Numbered from the stretch's first letter, positions 1-8,805 are shown. The stretch is DNA of 64,000 nucleotides from Chitinispirillaceae bacterium (GCA_016929415.1 JAFGIW010000226.1:1-64000); one strand, 5' to 3'. The notes: generated by a model from the letters alone, not told the origin. Program-made: numbers and translations.

Positions 1-54
1 CAGGTGTTCGAGGAGATCATGAGCACGCTGAGCATGACGACGGGATTCGATTAG
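1..54 (+). CDS. C-terminal end of an upstream gene (partial)
   Basis: The first 54 bases read in frame 1 as 17 residues (QVFEEIMSTLSMTTGFD) followed by a TAG stop. This is probably the tail of a gene that begins outside the window. Seventeen residues are too few to name a family. The stop lies about 50 bp before the DprA start on the same strand, so the two genes could be co-transcribed. Confidence 0.5.
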   Translation, partial: QVFEEIMSTLSMTTGFD

Positions 55-107
55 AGGACGTTGCCCTGGCGCATATTATTTTTTTCGCAGCACCTTTTAG
101 TTCTGAA

Positions 108-1214
108 GTGATCGATACACGTATGCCTCTTACCTGGATTGCGCTTAATTCCATTAACGGGCTGGGTCCTGTCGGGTTCGGCAGACTTCTCGAGCGGTAC
201 GGTACCCCCGATGCGGTGTTTGACAAGTCGCCGGAGAGAATCGTCAGGGAGGGGTTTCTTACCCCTGCGCTCGCCGCCCAACTTGCCTCCCCGCAGCTTA
301 TGGAGGATGCGAACCGGCAACTTCAACAGGCGAAGCGGATGGGCGTTTCCATACTGACACTGACCGATCAACGATATCCACCCTATTTGCGCGAGATTTT
401 CGCCCCGCCGCCGCTTATTTTCGTCAGGGGCGATCTGTCGGTTTTCTCGCGCCATGCGGTGGCTGTCGTGGGTACACGATCGCCGACGATGTATGGAAAG
501 CAGTCGACGGCCATGATTGCACGGGAACTTGCTGAACGCGGCCTCGTCATCGTCAGCGGCCTCGCGCGGGGGATCGATACGGTTGCGCACGAATCGGCAC
601 TCGGCGCCGGGGGCGCAACCATCGCGGTACTCGGGAGCGGCGTGGACACCATTTACCCGCGTGTCAATGCAGTGCTTGCTGAAAAAATAGCCGCATCGGG
701 GCTCATCGTTTCCGAATTTCCCATGGGGACCGCTCCGGAGGCATTTAATTTTCCACGAAGGAATCGTATAATCAGCGGGTGTGCAGCGGCGGTCGTTGTT
801 GTTGAAGCAGGGGAAAAAAGCGGGAGTCTGATCACCGCGCGTTATGCATTACAACAGGGAAGAGAGGTATGCGCCGTGCCGGGGCCGATCCATTCACCGG
901 TAAGCAGGGGAACGTTCAACCTGATCCGTGAGGGGGCGATCCCGGTACGCAGCGGTTATGAACTGGCGGAGAGCCTTACTGCCGTCACCAACCCGCATCT
1001 TGCGGCAATCCTCCCGAAAAACGAACTGTCGGAAACGGTTTTTTCCGAAGAAGAGCGCCTCGTGCTTGAGGGGCTCTCAGACCAGCCGATGCGTATCGAC
1101 GCCATTGCGGAACAACACCGGATACCGATTGCCGAGCTGTTCGTCATGCTGCTGAATCTTGAGCTCAAAGGGCTGGTACAGCAATGCAGCGGCCAGCAGT
1201 TTGTCAGGATTTGA
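108..1214 (+). CDS. dprA: DNA processing protein DprA
   Basis: DprA binds single-stranded DNA in the cytoplasm and loads RecA onto it during natural transformation. The 368-residue product has the family's extended Rossmann fold: VVGTRSPTMYG at about residue 119, SGLARGIDTVAHE at about 147, AVLGSGVDTIYP at about 171, and the hallmark SEFPMG...FPRRNRIISG segment near 200-222. A helical N-terminal domain precedes this fold. A short C-terminal winged-helix-like domain follows it, as in many full-length homologues. The start is uncertain: GTG at 108 has no strong ribosome-binding site, and ATG at 123 would also fit. The ftsB-like gene begins only 7 bp after its stop, so the two are likely co-transcribed. 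No other competence genes are in view, although a PilT-like ATPase lies 17 kb away. Confidence 0.95.
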   Translation: MIDTRMPLTWIALNSINGLGPVGFGRLLERYGTPDAVFDKSPERIVREGFLTPALAAQLASPQLMEDANRQLQQAKRMGVSILTLTDQRYPPYLREIFAPPPLIFVRGDLSVFSRHAVAVVGTRSPTMYGKQSTAMIARELAERGLVIVSGLARGIDTVAHESALGAGGATIAVLGSGVDTIYPRVNAVLAEKIAASGLIVSEFPMGTAPEAFNFPRRNRIISGCAAAVVVVEAGEKSGSLITARYALQQGREVCAVPGPIHSPVSRGTFNLIREGAIPVRSGYELAESLTAVTNPHLAAILPKNELSETVFSEEERLVLEGLSDQPMRIDAIAEQHRIPIAELFVMLLNLELKGLVQQCSGQQFVRI

Positions 1215-1221
1215 GATCCGC

Positions 1222-1506
1222 ATGAAACGACAACGTTTATTTGTCATATTGCTCGGGGCGCTCGTGCTCGGAGTGACGTTTGCAATCATTTCCGGCGACC
1301 AGGGGCTGATGACGTTCTATCGCACCCGGCGACGGATGCAGCAATTGCGCAATGAATTGACCGATTCTCTCCGGACAGTCGATTCGCTCTCACTGGAGGC
1401 AGGGCGGTTGAAAAACGATACCACCCATATCGAACGCATTGCGCGTGAAAAATACGGCATGGCAGGCAAAAACGAGAAAATTTTTAAATTCGTCGAGGAG
1501 AAATAA
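1222..1506 (+). CDS. Septum formation initiator family protein (FtsB/DivIC-like)
   Basis: This is a 94-residue bitopic membrane protein. A short basic N-terminus (MKRQR) is followed by one hydrophobic segment at about residues 7-24, then a coiled coil (RTRRRMQQLRNELTDSLRTVDSLSLEAGRLK). It ends in the family signature IERIAREKYGMAGKNEKIFKF. FtsB/DivIC proteins join FtsL and FtsQ/DivIB in the divisome. I chose ATG 1222, 7 bp after the dprA stop, because earlier in-frame starts would lie inside dprA and add residues ahead of the basic-plus-TM start typical of the family. The length matches FtsB (about 90-105 residues). Confidence 0.85.
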   Translation: MKRQRLFVILLGALVLGVTFAIISGDQGLMTFYRTRRRMQQLRNELTDSLRTVDSLSLEAGRLKNDTTHIERIAREKYGMAGKNEKIFKFVEEK

Positions 1507-1508
1507 GC

Positions 1509-2216
1509 ATGGCATTCCGACTGGTCAAAAAAATGTTCAGGCAGCTGCGCGGCAATACCATTACGGGCGCGGTGCTCATCATTCCGCTCTTAGTGACGGT
1601 CATCATCCTTATTCAGCTTTTCCAGCTGATCGATTCGGCGCTGCCCGGGATCCTGGGCGTCAAGATGGCGCCGGGGCTGGGGGTGCTGATCACCCTCGTC
1701 ATCGCCTATTTCGCCGGGTTGGCGGCAAAGAACTATTTCGGGAAAAAATTGATTGCCGTCGGGAACAATATCGTCGCGAGTATCCCGTTCCTCAACAAAA
1801 TTTATCTGGCCATCCAGCAAATCGTCGATATGGTGTCGAATAATAAGAAACAGTTGTTTGAACGGGCCGTGCTCGTAGAATACCCAAAGGAGAACAGTTA
1901 TACGATCGGATTCGTCACAAGCCAGGCTAATACCTTATTCTCCCTGAAGGTCGGACAGAAACTGATCGCCATTTTCATCCCCACCACGCCCAACCCGACG
2001 TCGGGGTTTCTGCTCTACGTTCCCGAAACGGAAATTATCGACACCAACCTGCCGGTAGAAGCAGCAATCAAGCTGGTGGTGTCGGGCGGCCTTCTGGGCG
2101 CCGATCATGTCTCCACCGCCAAACTGGACAACGTTGGCATGAAGAAAGGGTGGAAGTGGACGGATCTTTTTACCCGCAGACATCCGGGGGGACGCGTCAA
2201 CGATCCGCGCGATTAG
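1509..2216 (+). CDS. DUF502 family membrane protein
   Basis: The 235-residue protein matches the DUF502 layout. There is a hydrophobic segment at about residues 18-40, a second at about 50-70 ending in AYFAGLAAKNYFGKK, then the conserved stretch IVASIPFLNKIYLAIQQIVDMV. The soluble C-terminal half contains FIPTTPNPTSGFLLYVPETEI, which carries the family's TTPNPTSG motif. The biochemical function of DUF502 is not established. A GAGGAG ribosome-binding site lies 8-13 bases before the ATG, and the gene starts 2 bp after the ftsB-like stop, so it belongs to the same operon. Confidence 0.85.
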   Translation: MAFRLVKKMFRQLRGNTITGAVLIIPLLVTVIILIQLFQLIDSALPGILGVKMAPGLGVLITLVIAYFAGLAAKNYFGKKLIAVGNNIVASIPFLNKIYLAIQQIVDMVSNNKKQLFERAVLVEYPKENSYTIGFVTSQANTLFSLKVGQKLIAIFIPTTPNPTSGFLLYVPETEIIDTNLPVEAAIKLVVSGGLLGADHVSTAKLDNVGMKKGWKWTDLFTRRHPGGRVNDPRD

Positions 2217-2226
2217 CCCCGACACC

Positions 2227-3030
2227 ATGAGTATCGAAAAAAGCAGCTCGATCGTTCTCTCCACGATGCCGTACCGTGAGTCAAGCATACTGATGTACCT
2301 CTTTACCCGCGAGCACGGCCGTATTCACGGACTTGCCAAGGGCATACGAACACACGACCGGCGGGGCGTCCCGGTGGAGCGGGGATACCTTATTGAGCAT
2401 ATGACGTATTTGAAACCGCACCGCGACCTTCACCAGGTTACTGATTGTCATATCCGGCAACACTATCCCGCGATACGGGGGAACCTGGAAAAGACCGCCG
2501 TCCGCGACGTTCTGTTCGACCTGGTGCTCGGAGGAATCAAGGTAACCGACCCCCATCCCGAACTTTTCGATTACCTCCTGCGGTATCTGTCGTACCTTGA
2601 CGGACAGTCGTGCGACGGAAGCGTGCTGCTTTTGTCGTTATCGAAAACCCTTTTCGGTCTTGCCGGTTATCTGGGGTTCCGCATCGATTTCGGCAGGTGT
2701 ATCACCTGTGGAAAAGGCTTCGGGAAAAACGTCGCCGCGTGGCTCACGGTCGACAGGGGGATGCTGCGCTGCGGCGACTGTTCGCCAGGGCAGGCGAAAA
2801 CCGACCGGTTGCTCCCGGGAAACGCCGCAGTATACTTTGCCCGCCCTGAAGCGCTGCTGTTTCGGGAAATCCCTCAATTGACTGATAAGGAAGCGTCGGC
2901 ACTTCTGCATCTCGCCTGCGACTACTGCCGGTACCATCTGGATATCCGCAGGCGCCTCGAGTCGCTCTCGTTTATCGAGCACCTCTTCGCCGCACCCCCC
3001 CCCGCAGGGGAATACGGGCGGCAGCGGTAA
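2227..3030 (+). CDS. recO: DNA repair protein RecO
   Basis: RecO anneals complementary single strands and works with RecR (and RecF) to load RecA during gap repair. The 267-residue protein has the N-terminal OB-fold signature (SIVLSTMPYRESSILMYLFTREHGR, with HGLAKGIR just after). A helical domain carries the C-terminal zinc site with four cysteines: CITCGKGF at about residue 158 and CGDC at about 182. Its length is normal for the family. It starts 10 bp after the DUF502 gene and is the last gene of the plus-strand run that began with dprA. It converges on the minus-strand HD-GYP gene, whose stop is 17 bp away. Confidence 0.93.
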   Translation: MSIEKSSSIVLSTMPYRESSILMYLFTREHGRIHGLAKGIRTHDRRGVPVERGYLIEHMTYLKPHRDLHQVTDCHIRQHYPAIRGNLEKTAVRDVLFDLVLGGIKVTDPHPELFDYLLRYLSYLDGQSCDGSVLLLSLSKTLFGLAGYLGFRIDFGRCITCGKGFGKNVAAWLTVDRGMLRCGDCSPGQAKTDRLLPGNAAVYFARPEALLFREIPQLTDKEASALLHLACDYCRYHLDIRRRLESLSFIEHLFAAPPPAGEYGRQR

Positions 3031-3047
3031 ATTACCATACTCCCCTG

Positions 3048-4418
3048 TCAGAAACCGTACAACGCGTCATCTACCATTGCATCAAACGGGAGGGATTTTA
3101 TCACCTGGATGGTCGCATCGACCGCGAGGTCGAGCGTATAGGTATGGGACTGGTCGAGCAGAACGCCGTTGCGTTCGGCGACAACGCTCACGAGCGGCCG
3201 GGCCAGATGATACTCGTTTGCCGCAATGACCTGCGCGATCCTTCCGTCGCTCAATTCGACCATGCTGCCGACGGGAAAAAGGGAGACCGACTTGAGCATG
3301 GTGTTGACATATGCTTCACTTATCAGTTTTTGTTTTCCCATTTTAATCAGCATCTCGACCCCCTTGTAGGGAGTATATGCAGGCCGGTAGGGGCGCGGCG
3401 AGGAAACCGCATCGAAAATATCGGCGATCTGGGCGATCTTTGCAAAATTATGGATGAGATGGCCCGAGCGCTGTTTCGGATACCCTTTACCGTTTTCCCG
3501 TTCGTGGATTTGATACGTGATATATTTCGTCGCATCGGGAATATGCAGCATCCGGTCGATGATGTGAAGACCGAACAGCGGATGTTTCCTGATCTCATAC
3601 CACTCTTCTTCGTTAAGCCTGCCCTCCTTGAACCGGATCGATTGAGGAATGAGCAGCATGCCGATATCGTGCAGCAGTGCTCCCATACCGATAAGAATCA
3701 CCTGCTCTTCGCTGTAATCCGCCGCCGCGGCGAGATTCATCGATAACAGGCAGACATTGAGCGCATGATTATACAGCGGATCGTAGCGGTCGACTTTCTG
3801 TGAGGCAATACAGAGAAGGATGTTGCGATCATTCAGAAACGGATCGACGAACCGCTCGACCAGTGACCGGATTTTTCCCGTATCAACGGTCATGCCGCCA
3901 ACGAGCCGGTTGAGGATAATTTTTATCTTGTCGAGTGAGTCGGCATAGATCTGCGCGATCCCCGCTTTATACGTTATCGGCCGGTGAAACAGGAATTGCT
4001 GCCGCATGGAGAAGCAAAACGCCCTTCCAAGGGGGCGGTCGCTGATCCGTTTAAGTTTCAGTGCGCGATCGAGTCCGTCAAGCGACCGGTTGGTAAGCAG
4101 CTGTTCGTAACCTTCCCTGCCCTCTTTGAACTGCCATTTTCCCAGAGATGACTGTTCGGCTGCGGGAAGAACCCCGTCGACGGGTGAGGGGGCGTCGGCA
4201 ACGATCCCGCCGGAAATCTTTACTAGAGGTAATGGCGGCGTACCCCGCGTTTCCTGGTAATGCAGGTGGATTTCGAAAATGTTCCGCCGACGCAGAAGCG
4301 TGAGATGCTGGCCGGTAATCACTTCTCCTCTGGCAATGAGCAACTGCCCTTTGCTCGAGTAGTAATCGGCCTCCGTCACGTGGCCTTCGATGAGATCATT
4401 AATTGAAATAACAGGCAT
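3048..4418 (-). CDS. HD-GYP domain protein, likely cyclic-di-GMP phosphodiesterase
   Basis: HD-GYP proteins hydrolyse cyclic di-GMP. The 456-residue product has an N-terminal region of about 160 residues resembling the small domain that often precedes HD-GYP (VSINDLIEGHVTEADYY...GQLLIARGEVIT). The catalytic part follows: LLHDIGMLLIP (metal-binding HD) at about residue 249, RKHPLFGLHIIDRM, and IHERENGKGYP near 306-316, which retains the GYP signature. No membrane segment is seen, so it should be cytoplasmic. Its start overlaps the stop of the upstream REC-HDOD gene by one base (TAATG), indicating one operon under the promoter at 6371-6399. HDOD and HD-GYP proteins together suggest control of motility or surface behaviour, an inference supported only by the nearby flagellin and PilT-like genes. 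Confidence 0.88.
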   Translation of the reverse strand: MPVISINDLIEGHVTEADYYSSKGQLLIARGEVITGQHLTLLRRRNIFEIHLHYQETRGTPPLPLVKISGGIVADAPSPVDGVLPAAEQSSLGKWQFKEGREGYEQLLTNRSLDGLDRALKLKRISDRPLGRAFCFSMRQQFLFHRPITYKAGIAQIYADSLDKIKIILNRLVGGMTVDTGKIRSLVERFVDPFLNDRNILLCIASQKVDRYDPLYNHALNVCLLSMNLAAAADYSEEQVILIGMGALLHDIGMLLIPQSIRFKEGRLNEEEWYEIRKHPLFGLHIIDRMLHIPDATKYITYQIHERENGKGYPKQRSGHLIHNFAKIAQIADIFDAVSSPRPYRPAYTPYKGVEMLIKMGKQKLISEAYVNTMLKSVSLFPVGSMVELSDGRIAQVIAANEYHLARPLVSVVAERNGVLLDQSHTYTLDLAVDATIQVIKSLPFDAMVDDALYGF

Positions 4419-6190
4419 TATGCCGCTTCTCCCGCCGCTGCGTTCTCTTTTTTAACCGGCTCACCGGCGAAAAGATCCCAAAGCCTGGCTTCAAGCAGAC
4501 GAAGGTCGAACCGGTTGTTCACCACGATACACTCAGTATGCCGGGTCATGCTTTCACTATCGGGGCAGAAAAGAATGACGGGCATTTTTTTATTATCGGT
4601 ATTGCCGGCACTGGTTGTGGCGATCGGCGCCTGTCGCAGACCGGTCAGCGACCCCAGCATTCCCTCGTCGACGGGGGAGCGCGTCCAGTAGATGACCGCA
4701 TGGTACTTTCCGTCAAGTCCCGATGCGCCTTTGTCGAACGGAACGGCGTCGCACCGTATGCCGTGGTGCTGAAGATCGATAACGGGGGGAATAAAAACCG
4801 CCCGGTCGGGATTCCAGACGGCGATATGCATCGTCTTCGGATCGACCGACGCCGGGCAGCCGCAGGGGTAGTCACGGGGCTCAAGCCCGAGGAACGAACG
4901 GAACGTCGTCAGCTGACCATTGACGCTCTCGATAAATCCGGCGGTAATGCCGGAAGGCAGTTTCGCCGCCTCGAACAGGCTGTTGCTCAACGGCATGACG
5001 AATTCATCGCATTCACGGCCGCTGTGAATCAATTTCGCTACCAGATTGCCGATTGCCACACAGGCGGCCAGTTTCGCCTCGGCGGTAGCGGGCGGCTCAT
5101 CGGTTTCGGCAATCCGGTACTGACCGGTAACGGCATCGGTGATTTCCTGCGGGATTTTCCATTTTGGAAACAGATCGGCGATCAGGTCGAGGTGGGTGAC
5201 CTTCAACCGGTCCATCTCCTTTTCGACCAAAAGGCCCGCCTGCCGGGCGGTTGTACTGAGCACTTCGCTGAAAACCGGGGGGAAAAACTCGTCGAAAAGC
5301 AGGATGCCGAGGTCGTGCAGCAATCCCGCAAGGAAGGCGACCTCGGTACTGATGTTTTCGAATGACCTCGCAATCCGCTCGGCGACAAGGGCGGTCGTGA
5401 GGGAGTGGTACCAGAAATCGGTCCGGTCGAATCCGATGTTTTTATTGGATTGGCCGAACAGGTTCATCACGCTCATCCCCATGACAATTCTTTTTGTCTC
5501 TTCAAAACCGATGCGGATGATCGCTTCCTTGATCGAGCCGATCCGTCGGTTTACGCTTGCAAAAAAAACGGAATTCGACACCTTCAGCAGATGGGTGGTC
5601 ATTGCGGGGTCGGCGGTGATCGCCCGTGCGAGATGGCCGGCACCGGACCGTTCATCGTTCGTGATTTTGAGAACGGTTGCTATGGTAAATGGAAATGCCA
5701 GGAGTTTCGCTACATGGCTGCACATCGCTTCGATTTTCCGGGACGGCGGAACGTTGTCCTCAAGAAGAAGTGCCATGTCCTTCTCTTTATCCGAAATGTC
5801 CGGCTTTTTGCCGATGGTTTTATTGAAAGGCTTGAGCAGGCGTTCGATCTGCAGCAAAATATCGTTGAATTTAAGCGGCCGCTCAATATAGGCGGTGATA
5901 CCGTTTTGCTGCATGCCGCGTATAAATGACGGTTCGACGCTGTTCCCGTACCCGATGATCGGAATCAAACGGGTTCGTTTATAGCCGCGTATCCGTTTGG
6001 CAAAGTTGAGCTGTTCCGTACTGTCCCTGGGCAGTTCGACAGCAATGAGATCAGGCATAAACTGCAGCAGAAAAACAAAACTCTGGTAGGTGGGTTCGGC
6101 CGGGAGCACTTTGAATCCCTGCTGCTCGAGAGCCATGGTGAGGATCTGTCGTTCGCGTACATTTCGGGAAATTAAAATGATACTGATCAT
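4418..6190 (-). CDS. Response-regulator-like receiver plus HDOD domain signalling protein
   Basis: The 590-residue protein begins with a receiver-like fold (ISIILISRNVRERQILTMALEQQGFKV). The usual acidic pocket and phospho-acceptor Asp are poorly preserved (the acceptor position reads LIAVELPR), so phosphorylation is doubtful. An HDOD domain follows at about residues 150-370, with FPFTIATVLKITND, ADPAMTTHLLKVSNSVFFA, IGSIKEAIIRIGFEETKRIV and LAGLLHDLGILLFDE. HDOD is a catalytically inert relative of HD phosphohydrolases used in signalling. The last about 200 residues are not recognised. A ribosome-binding site AGGA lies 7 bases before the ATG. It is the first gene of an operon with the HD-GYP protein. 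Confidence 0.85.
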   Translation of the reverse strand: MISIILISRNVRERQILTMALEQQGFKVLPAEPTYQSFVFLLQFMPDLIAVELPRDSTEQLNFAKRIRGYKRTRLIPIIGYGNSVEPSFIRGMQQNGITAYIERPLKFNDILLQIERLLKPFNKTIGKKPDISDKEKDMALLLEDNVPPSRKIEAMCSHVAKLLAFPFTIATVLKITNDERSGAGHLARAITADPAMTTHLLKVSNSVFFASVNRRIGSIKEAIIRIGFEETKRIVMGMSVMNLFGQSNKNIGFDRTDFWYHSLTTALVAERIARSFENISTEVAFLAGLLHDLGILLFDEFFPPVFSEVLSTTARQAGLLVEKEMDRLKVTHLDLIADLFPKWKIPQEITDAVTGQYRIAETDEPPATAEAKLAACVAIGNLVAKLIHSGRECDEFVMPLSNSLFEAAKLPSGITAGFIESVNGQLTTFRSFLGLEPRDYPCGCPASVDPKTMHIAVWNPDRAVFIPPVIDLQHHGIRCDAVPFDKGASGLDGKYHAVIYWTRSPVDEGMLGSLTGLRQAPIATTSAGNTDNKKMPVILFCPDSESMTRHTECIVVNNRFDLRLLEARLWDLFAGEPVKKENAAAGEAA

Positions 6191-6370
6191 GCAACAATCC
6201 TGGAAGAATCAGGTAACCGAAGGCTGCCCCCTCTTATCACTGGAGGTGCACCGCCGTCTGAAGTGGGGTGCTGCTCCTGATGATACATGCGCTATAAAAT
6301 CATGCTGAAGATACGCCCCGGTACTACCTATCCCCCCATCACTATGCCGATGTGCAATTGCTTCCGCGTT

Positions 6371-6399
6371 ATTATACCACTTTAAAAATAAGCGGTCAA
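6371..6399 (-). promoter_or_regulatory. Sigma-70-type promoter for the REC-HDOD / HD-GYP operon
   Basis: On the minus strand the sequence reads TTGACC, a 17-base spacer, then TATAAT: a perfect -10 box and a 5/6 -35 box at ideal spacing. It points toward the REC-HDOD gene and would give an untranslated leader of roughly 170-175 bases. Confidence 0.7.
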
Positions 6400-6423
6400 G
6401 GAAGTGAAAAACTGATGGTATTA

Positions 6424-6452
6424 TTGATGCAAAGACGGTATTTTTCCACAAT
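6424..6452 (+). promoter_or_regulatory. Possible promoter for glgC
   Basis: TTGATG, 17 bases, CACAAT on the plus strand, ending about 80 bp before the glgC start. It matches the -35 and -10 consensus at four positions each. It is offered only because the spacing is ideal and a promoter is expected here; the rest of the divergent gap (6191-6530) shows no further gene. Confidence 0.35.
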
Positions 6453-6530
6453 AGGGAGTGGTCGCTTTCGGACAAAAATCCATAAACCGGAAGCCACGGC
6501 AGTGCTCCTCTGCGCAATAATGGAGTTCTT

Positions 6531-7799
6531 ATGCCTGATCCGCAGGTAACCGCGATTATTCTCGCCGGGGGGCAGGGACGACGCCTGCACCCGCTGACTG
6601 AAGCACGTTCCAAACCTGCCGTACCCATCGGCGGCAAGTTCCGGTTGATCGATATTCCCATAAGTAATTGCCTGCATCACCGAATCCGCACGATCTGGGT
6701 ACTTACCCAATTTGCCTCCGAATCGCTGCACCGGCATATTTTTCAAACCTACAGGATGGACGCCTTCTCCGGCGGGTTCGTTTCTGTGCTCGCCGCCACG
6801 CAGACGGTTGACAACAAGGGGTGGTATCAGGGCACCGCCGACTCGGTCCGGAAAAACATGGCCAATTTCAGGCGTGCCGGAGAGACGATACTGCTGCTTT
6901 CCGGCGACCATCTCTATCGGATGGATTTTCAAAAATTTCTCAGTTTCCATTATGAGCATAAGGCCGATGTTACGCTGGGGGTCGTACCGTTGGAGCGCCA
7001 TAAGGTACAGGATCTTGGAATTCTGAAGATGGATGCGACATCACGGATTGTTGACTTTATCGAGAAGCCGAAGGATGATGCGGTCATCAGCCGTTTCGCC
7101 GTTCCTCATGCCCTGCGCAGGAAGGAGCCGTTCGCATCAACCGGTCCGGGCAAATCGCATGTCGGATCGATGGGCATCTACCTTTTCAACAAAAAGGTGC
7201 TGTTCGATATTCTTGAACGGTATGCGTACGACGACTTCGGGAAGCAGATACTCCCCGAAGCCATCGGCAACTACCGTGTCTTCGCCTACCCGTTCAACGG
7301 TTACTGGGAGGACATCGGGACCATCGGCTCGTTTTTCAACGCTCACATCGACCTGACGAAACCGCACCCGCCTTTCAATTTCTACGATCAACGACAGCCG
7401 ATATTCACCCGGGCGCGGTTCCTTCCGGCGGCGAAGATAACCGGCTCGACGATTAATTCGTCAATTATCTGTGAAGGATCGATGATCGAAAACGCGGCGA
7501 TCGCCGATTCCGTTCTGGGGCTGCGTTCGGTGATCCGCAGCGGGAGCAGGCTCTCACGGGTGATTTTCATGGGCGCCGATTTCTATGAGTCGGAAAGCGA
7601 CGGCGGCGGAGACCTCGGCATCGGACGTGACTGCACCATCACGAACGCCATTTTAGACAAGGACGTCCGCATCGGCGACGGAGTCCATCTTGTCAATAAG
7701 GACGGCGTACGGGAGGGGGAGCGCGACGGCGTCTACATCCGTGACGGGATTATTGTCGTTCCGAAATCGATGCGGATACCGGCAGGGTTAGTATTCTAG
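6531..7799 (+). CDS. glgC: Glucose-1-phosphate adenylyltransferase
   Basis: The enzyme makes ADP-glucose from glucose-1-phosphate and ATP, the committed step of bacterial glycogen synthesis. The 422-residue product shows the N-terminal nucleotidyltransferase signature AIILAGGQGRRLHPLTEARSKPAVPIGGKFRLIDIP (given here only as the family landmark at about residues 8-43, with key residues GGQGRRL and KPAVP). Further landmarks are GTADSVRKN, LLLSGDHLYRMD, VGSMGIYLF and YWEDIGTIGSF. The C-terminal part is the left-handed beta-helix domain. GGAG five bases before ATG 6531 supports the start. No glgA, glgB or glgP is in view. The NTase-fold gene begins 3 bp after its stop. Confidence 0.95.
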   Translation: MPDPQVTAIILAGGQGRRLHPLTEARSKPAVPIGGKFRLIDIPISNCLHHRIRTIWVLTQFASESLHRHIFQTYRMDAFSGGFVSVLAATQTVDNKGWYQGTADSVRKNMANFRRAGETILLLSGDHLYRMDFQKFLSFHYEHKADVTLGVVPLERHKVQDLGILKMDATSRIVDFIEKPKDDAVISRFAVPHALRRKEPFASTGPGKSHVGSMGIYLFNKKVLFDILERYAYDDFGKQILPEAIGNYRVFAYPFNGYWEDIGTIGSFFNAHIDLTKPHPPFNFYDQRQPIFTRARFLPAAKITGSTINSSIICEGSMIENAAIADSVLGLRSVIRSGSRLSRVIFMGADFYESESDGGGDLGIGRDCTITNAILDKDVRIGDGVHLVNKDGVREGERDGVYIRDGIIVVPKSMRIPAGLVF

Positions 7800-7802
7800 G
7801 CG

Positions 7803-8657
7803 GTGATAGGGGCTTCGTCAATGCACGTCGTATCCGGTGATGAATCTCCCGGCGCCCCTTCCCGACGCTGGAAGGTGCGGCAGGTGGTTTACGGGGAGGT
7901 GCTCGACTCACTTGACCGTATTTTTTCAGGGTGGGCGATCGAATATATGCCGATCAAGGGTGCTCACCTTATCTGTACGGGCCTTGCCGGAAGAATCGAA
8001 GCCCGTGAAATGGACGATATCGACCTCCTGGTGCGCCCCTCGGATTTCCTCCGAGCCATTGAGTTGTTCAGCTCCCACCCGCTTTTTACCCGCGAACCTC
8101 CTGATCCGTGGCACTTCGAACAATCGTTTCTTTACCGGTACGGCAACCACCCGATCCATTTCGAACTGCACCGTGCCCTCAACCGCCCCGAACGTTTCAC
8201 ACTGGAGAGTGATGCGCTGTTCAACCGCTCTCACCGCCAGACCGCTGCACGCAGGGTCATGTCGGCAGAGGACGCCTTGGTTGTTCTTATCGCTCATACG
8301 CTGGTCCATCTTGTTGACGGGATACGGGAGCAGGTTTACGACGAGGCGGCACTGCTGCTGCAGGAACCGAAATTTACCTTTAAGCAGTTTTCGGCGCTCC
8401 TGGACGCAACGGGAATAGGGCGTTTCGGCAGGGCGCTTCTTACAATAACCGCCCGCAGAAAAGGGGCCCCGCTCCCCGTGCTGTTTCTTGCACCCGCATG
8501 GGCGGTCGCCCTGCTTGCAGTAAGGACACCCCGGCGTTACAGAGGAATAGCGACGGCGCTCTATCGGGGGTTTGTCGAAACCGTTTTTGTCAAAAAACCC
8601 GCATCACTGCTGATCGGGTACGCACGAAGGAAGTTCAGGTCGCCTCGTAGGAATTGA
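7803..8657 (+). CDS. Nucleotidyltransferase-fold family protein (PF14907-like)
   Basis: The 284-residue protein resembles the uncharacterised nucleotidyltransferase family found beside PqqD/HprK-like peptide-modification genes. Landmarks are IKGAHLICTGLAGRIEAREMDDIDLLVRPSDFLRA at about residues 50-85, where the DDIDLLV acidic pair is the likely metal site, then HFELHRALNRPERF and LSAEDALVVLIAHTLVHL-type helical segments. The start may be GTG 7803, 3 bp after glgC, or ATG 7821. It converges on the minus-strand peptide-modification cluster and its last 23 bases overlap the end of the putative precursor gene. I infer from that neighbourhood, not from sequence alone, that it belongs to the same pathway. 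The substrate is unknown. Confidence 0.7.
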   Translation: MIGASSMHVVSGDESPGAPSRRWKVRQVVYGEVLDSLDRIFSGWAIEYMPIKGAHLICTGLAGRIEAREMDDIDLLVRPSDFLRAIELFSSHPLFTREPPDPWHFEQSFLYRYGNHPIHFELHRALNRPERFTLESDALFNRSHRQTAARRVMSAEDALVVLIAHTLVHLVDGIREQVYDEAALLLQEPKFTFKQFSALLDATGIGRFGRALLTITARRKGAPLPVLFLAPAWAVALLAVRTPRRYRGIATALYRGFVETVFVKKPASLLIGYARRKFRSPRRN

Positions 8658-8805
8658 GCTCATAATGGCAGGCTGGATTGTGGCAGGGGATAATGACATG
8701 CGCGGGATTCCAATTTATATAGTCGGTATCGGAACAGCAGGCACCGGCGAAGGTAGTACTGATATCTTCGGTGATCACCTCGGGCTTTTCATATTTTTTC
8801 TTCAT
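8635..8805 (-). CDS. Putative RiPP precursor peptide, 56 residues, Cys-rich core
   Basis: The ORF begins MKKKYEKPEVITEDI and ends in a C-terminal half with four cysteines (C23, C24, C41, C46) plus Trp, Asn and His. A Lys-rich start with YEKPxV/I and acidic residues, then a short Cys-containing tail, is the pattern of leader peptides found beside PqqD-like chaperones. An AGAAGG ribosome-binding site lies about 7 bases upstream. The ATG overlaps the peptidase stop in an ATGA junction, so translation is likely coupled. A longer in-frame ORF exists, but its extra N-terminus is the peptidase gene read in another frame. Cleavage site and modification are unknown. That this is the substrate of the upstream radical SAM enzyme is inferred from operon position and composition. 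Confidence 0.7.
   Translation of the reverse strand: MKKKYEKPEVITEDISTTFAGACCSDTDYINWNPAHVIIPCHNPACHYELNSYEAT

Noticed and set aside
4538-5365. Plus-strand ORF of 275 codons
   Set aside because: It is the shadow of the REC-HDOD gene and contains no recognisable motif.
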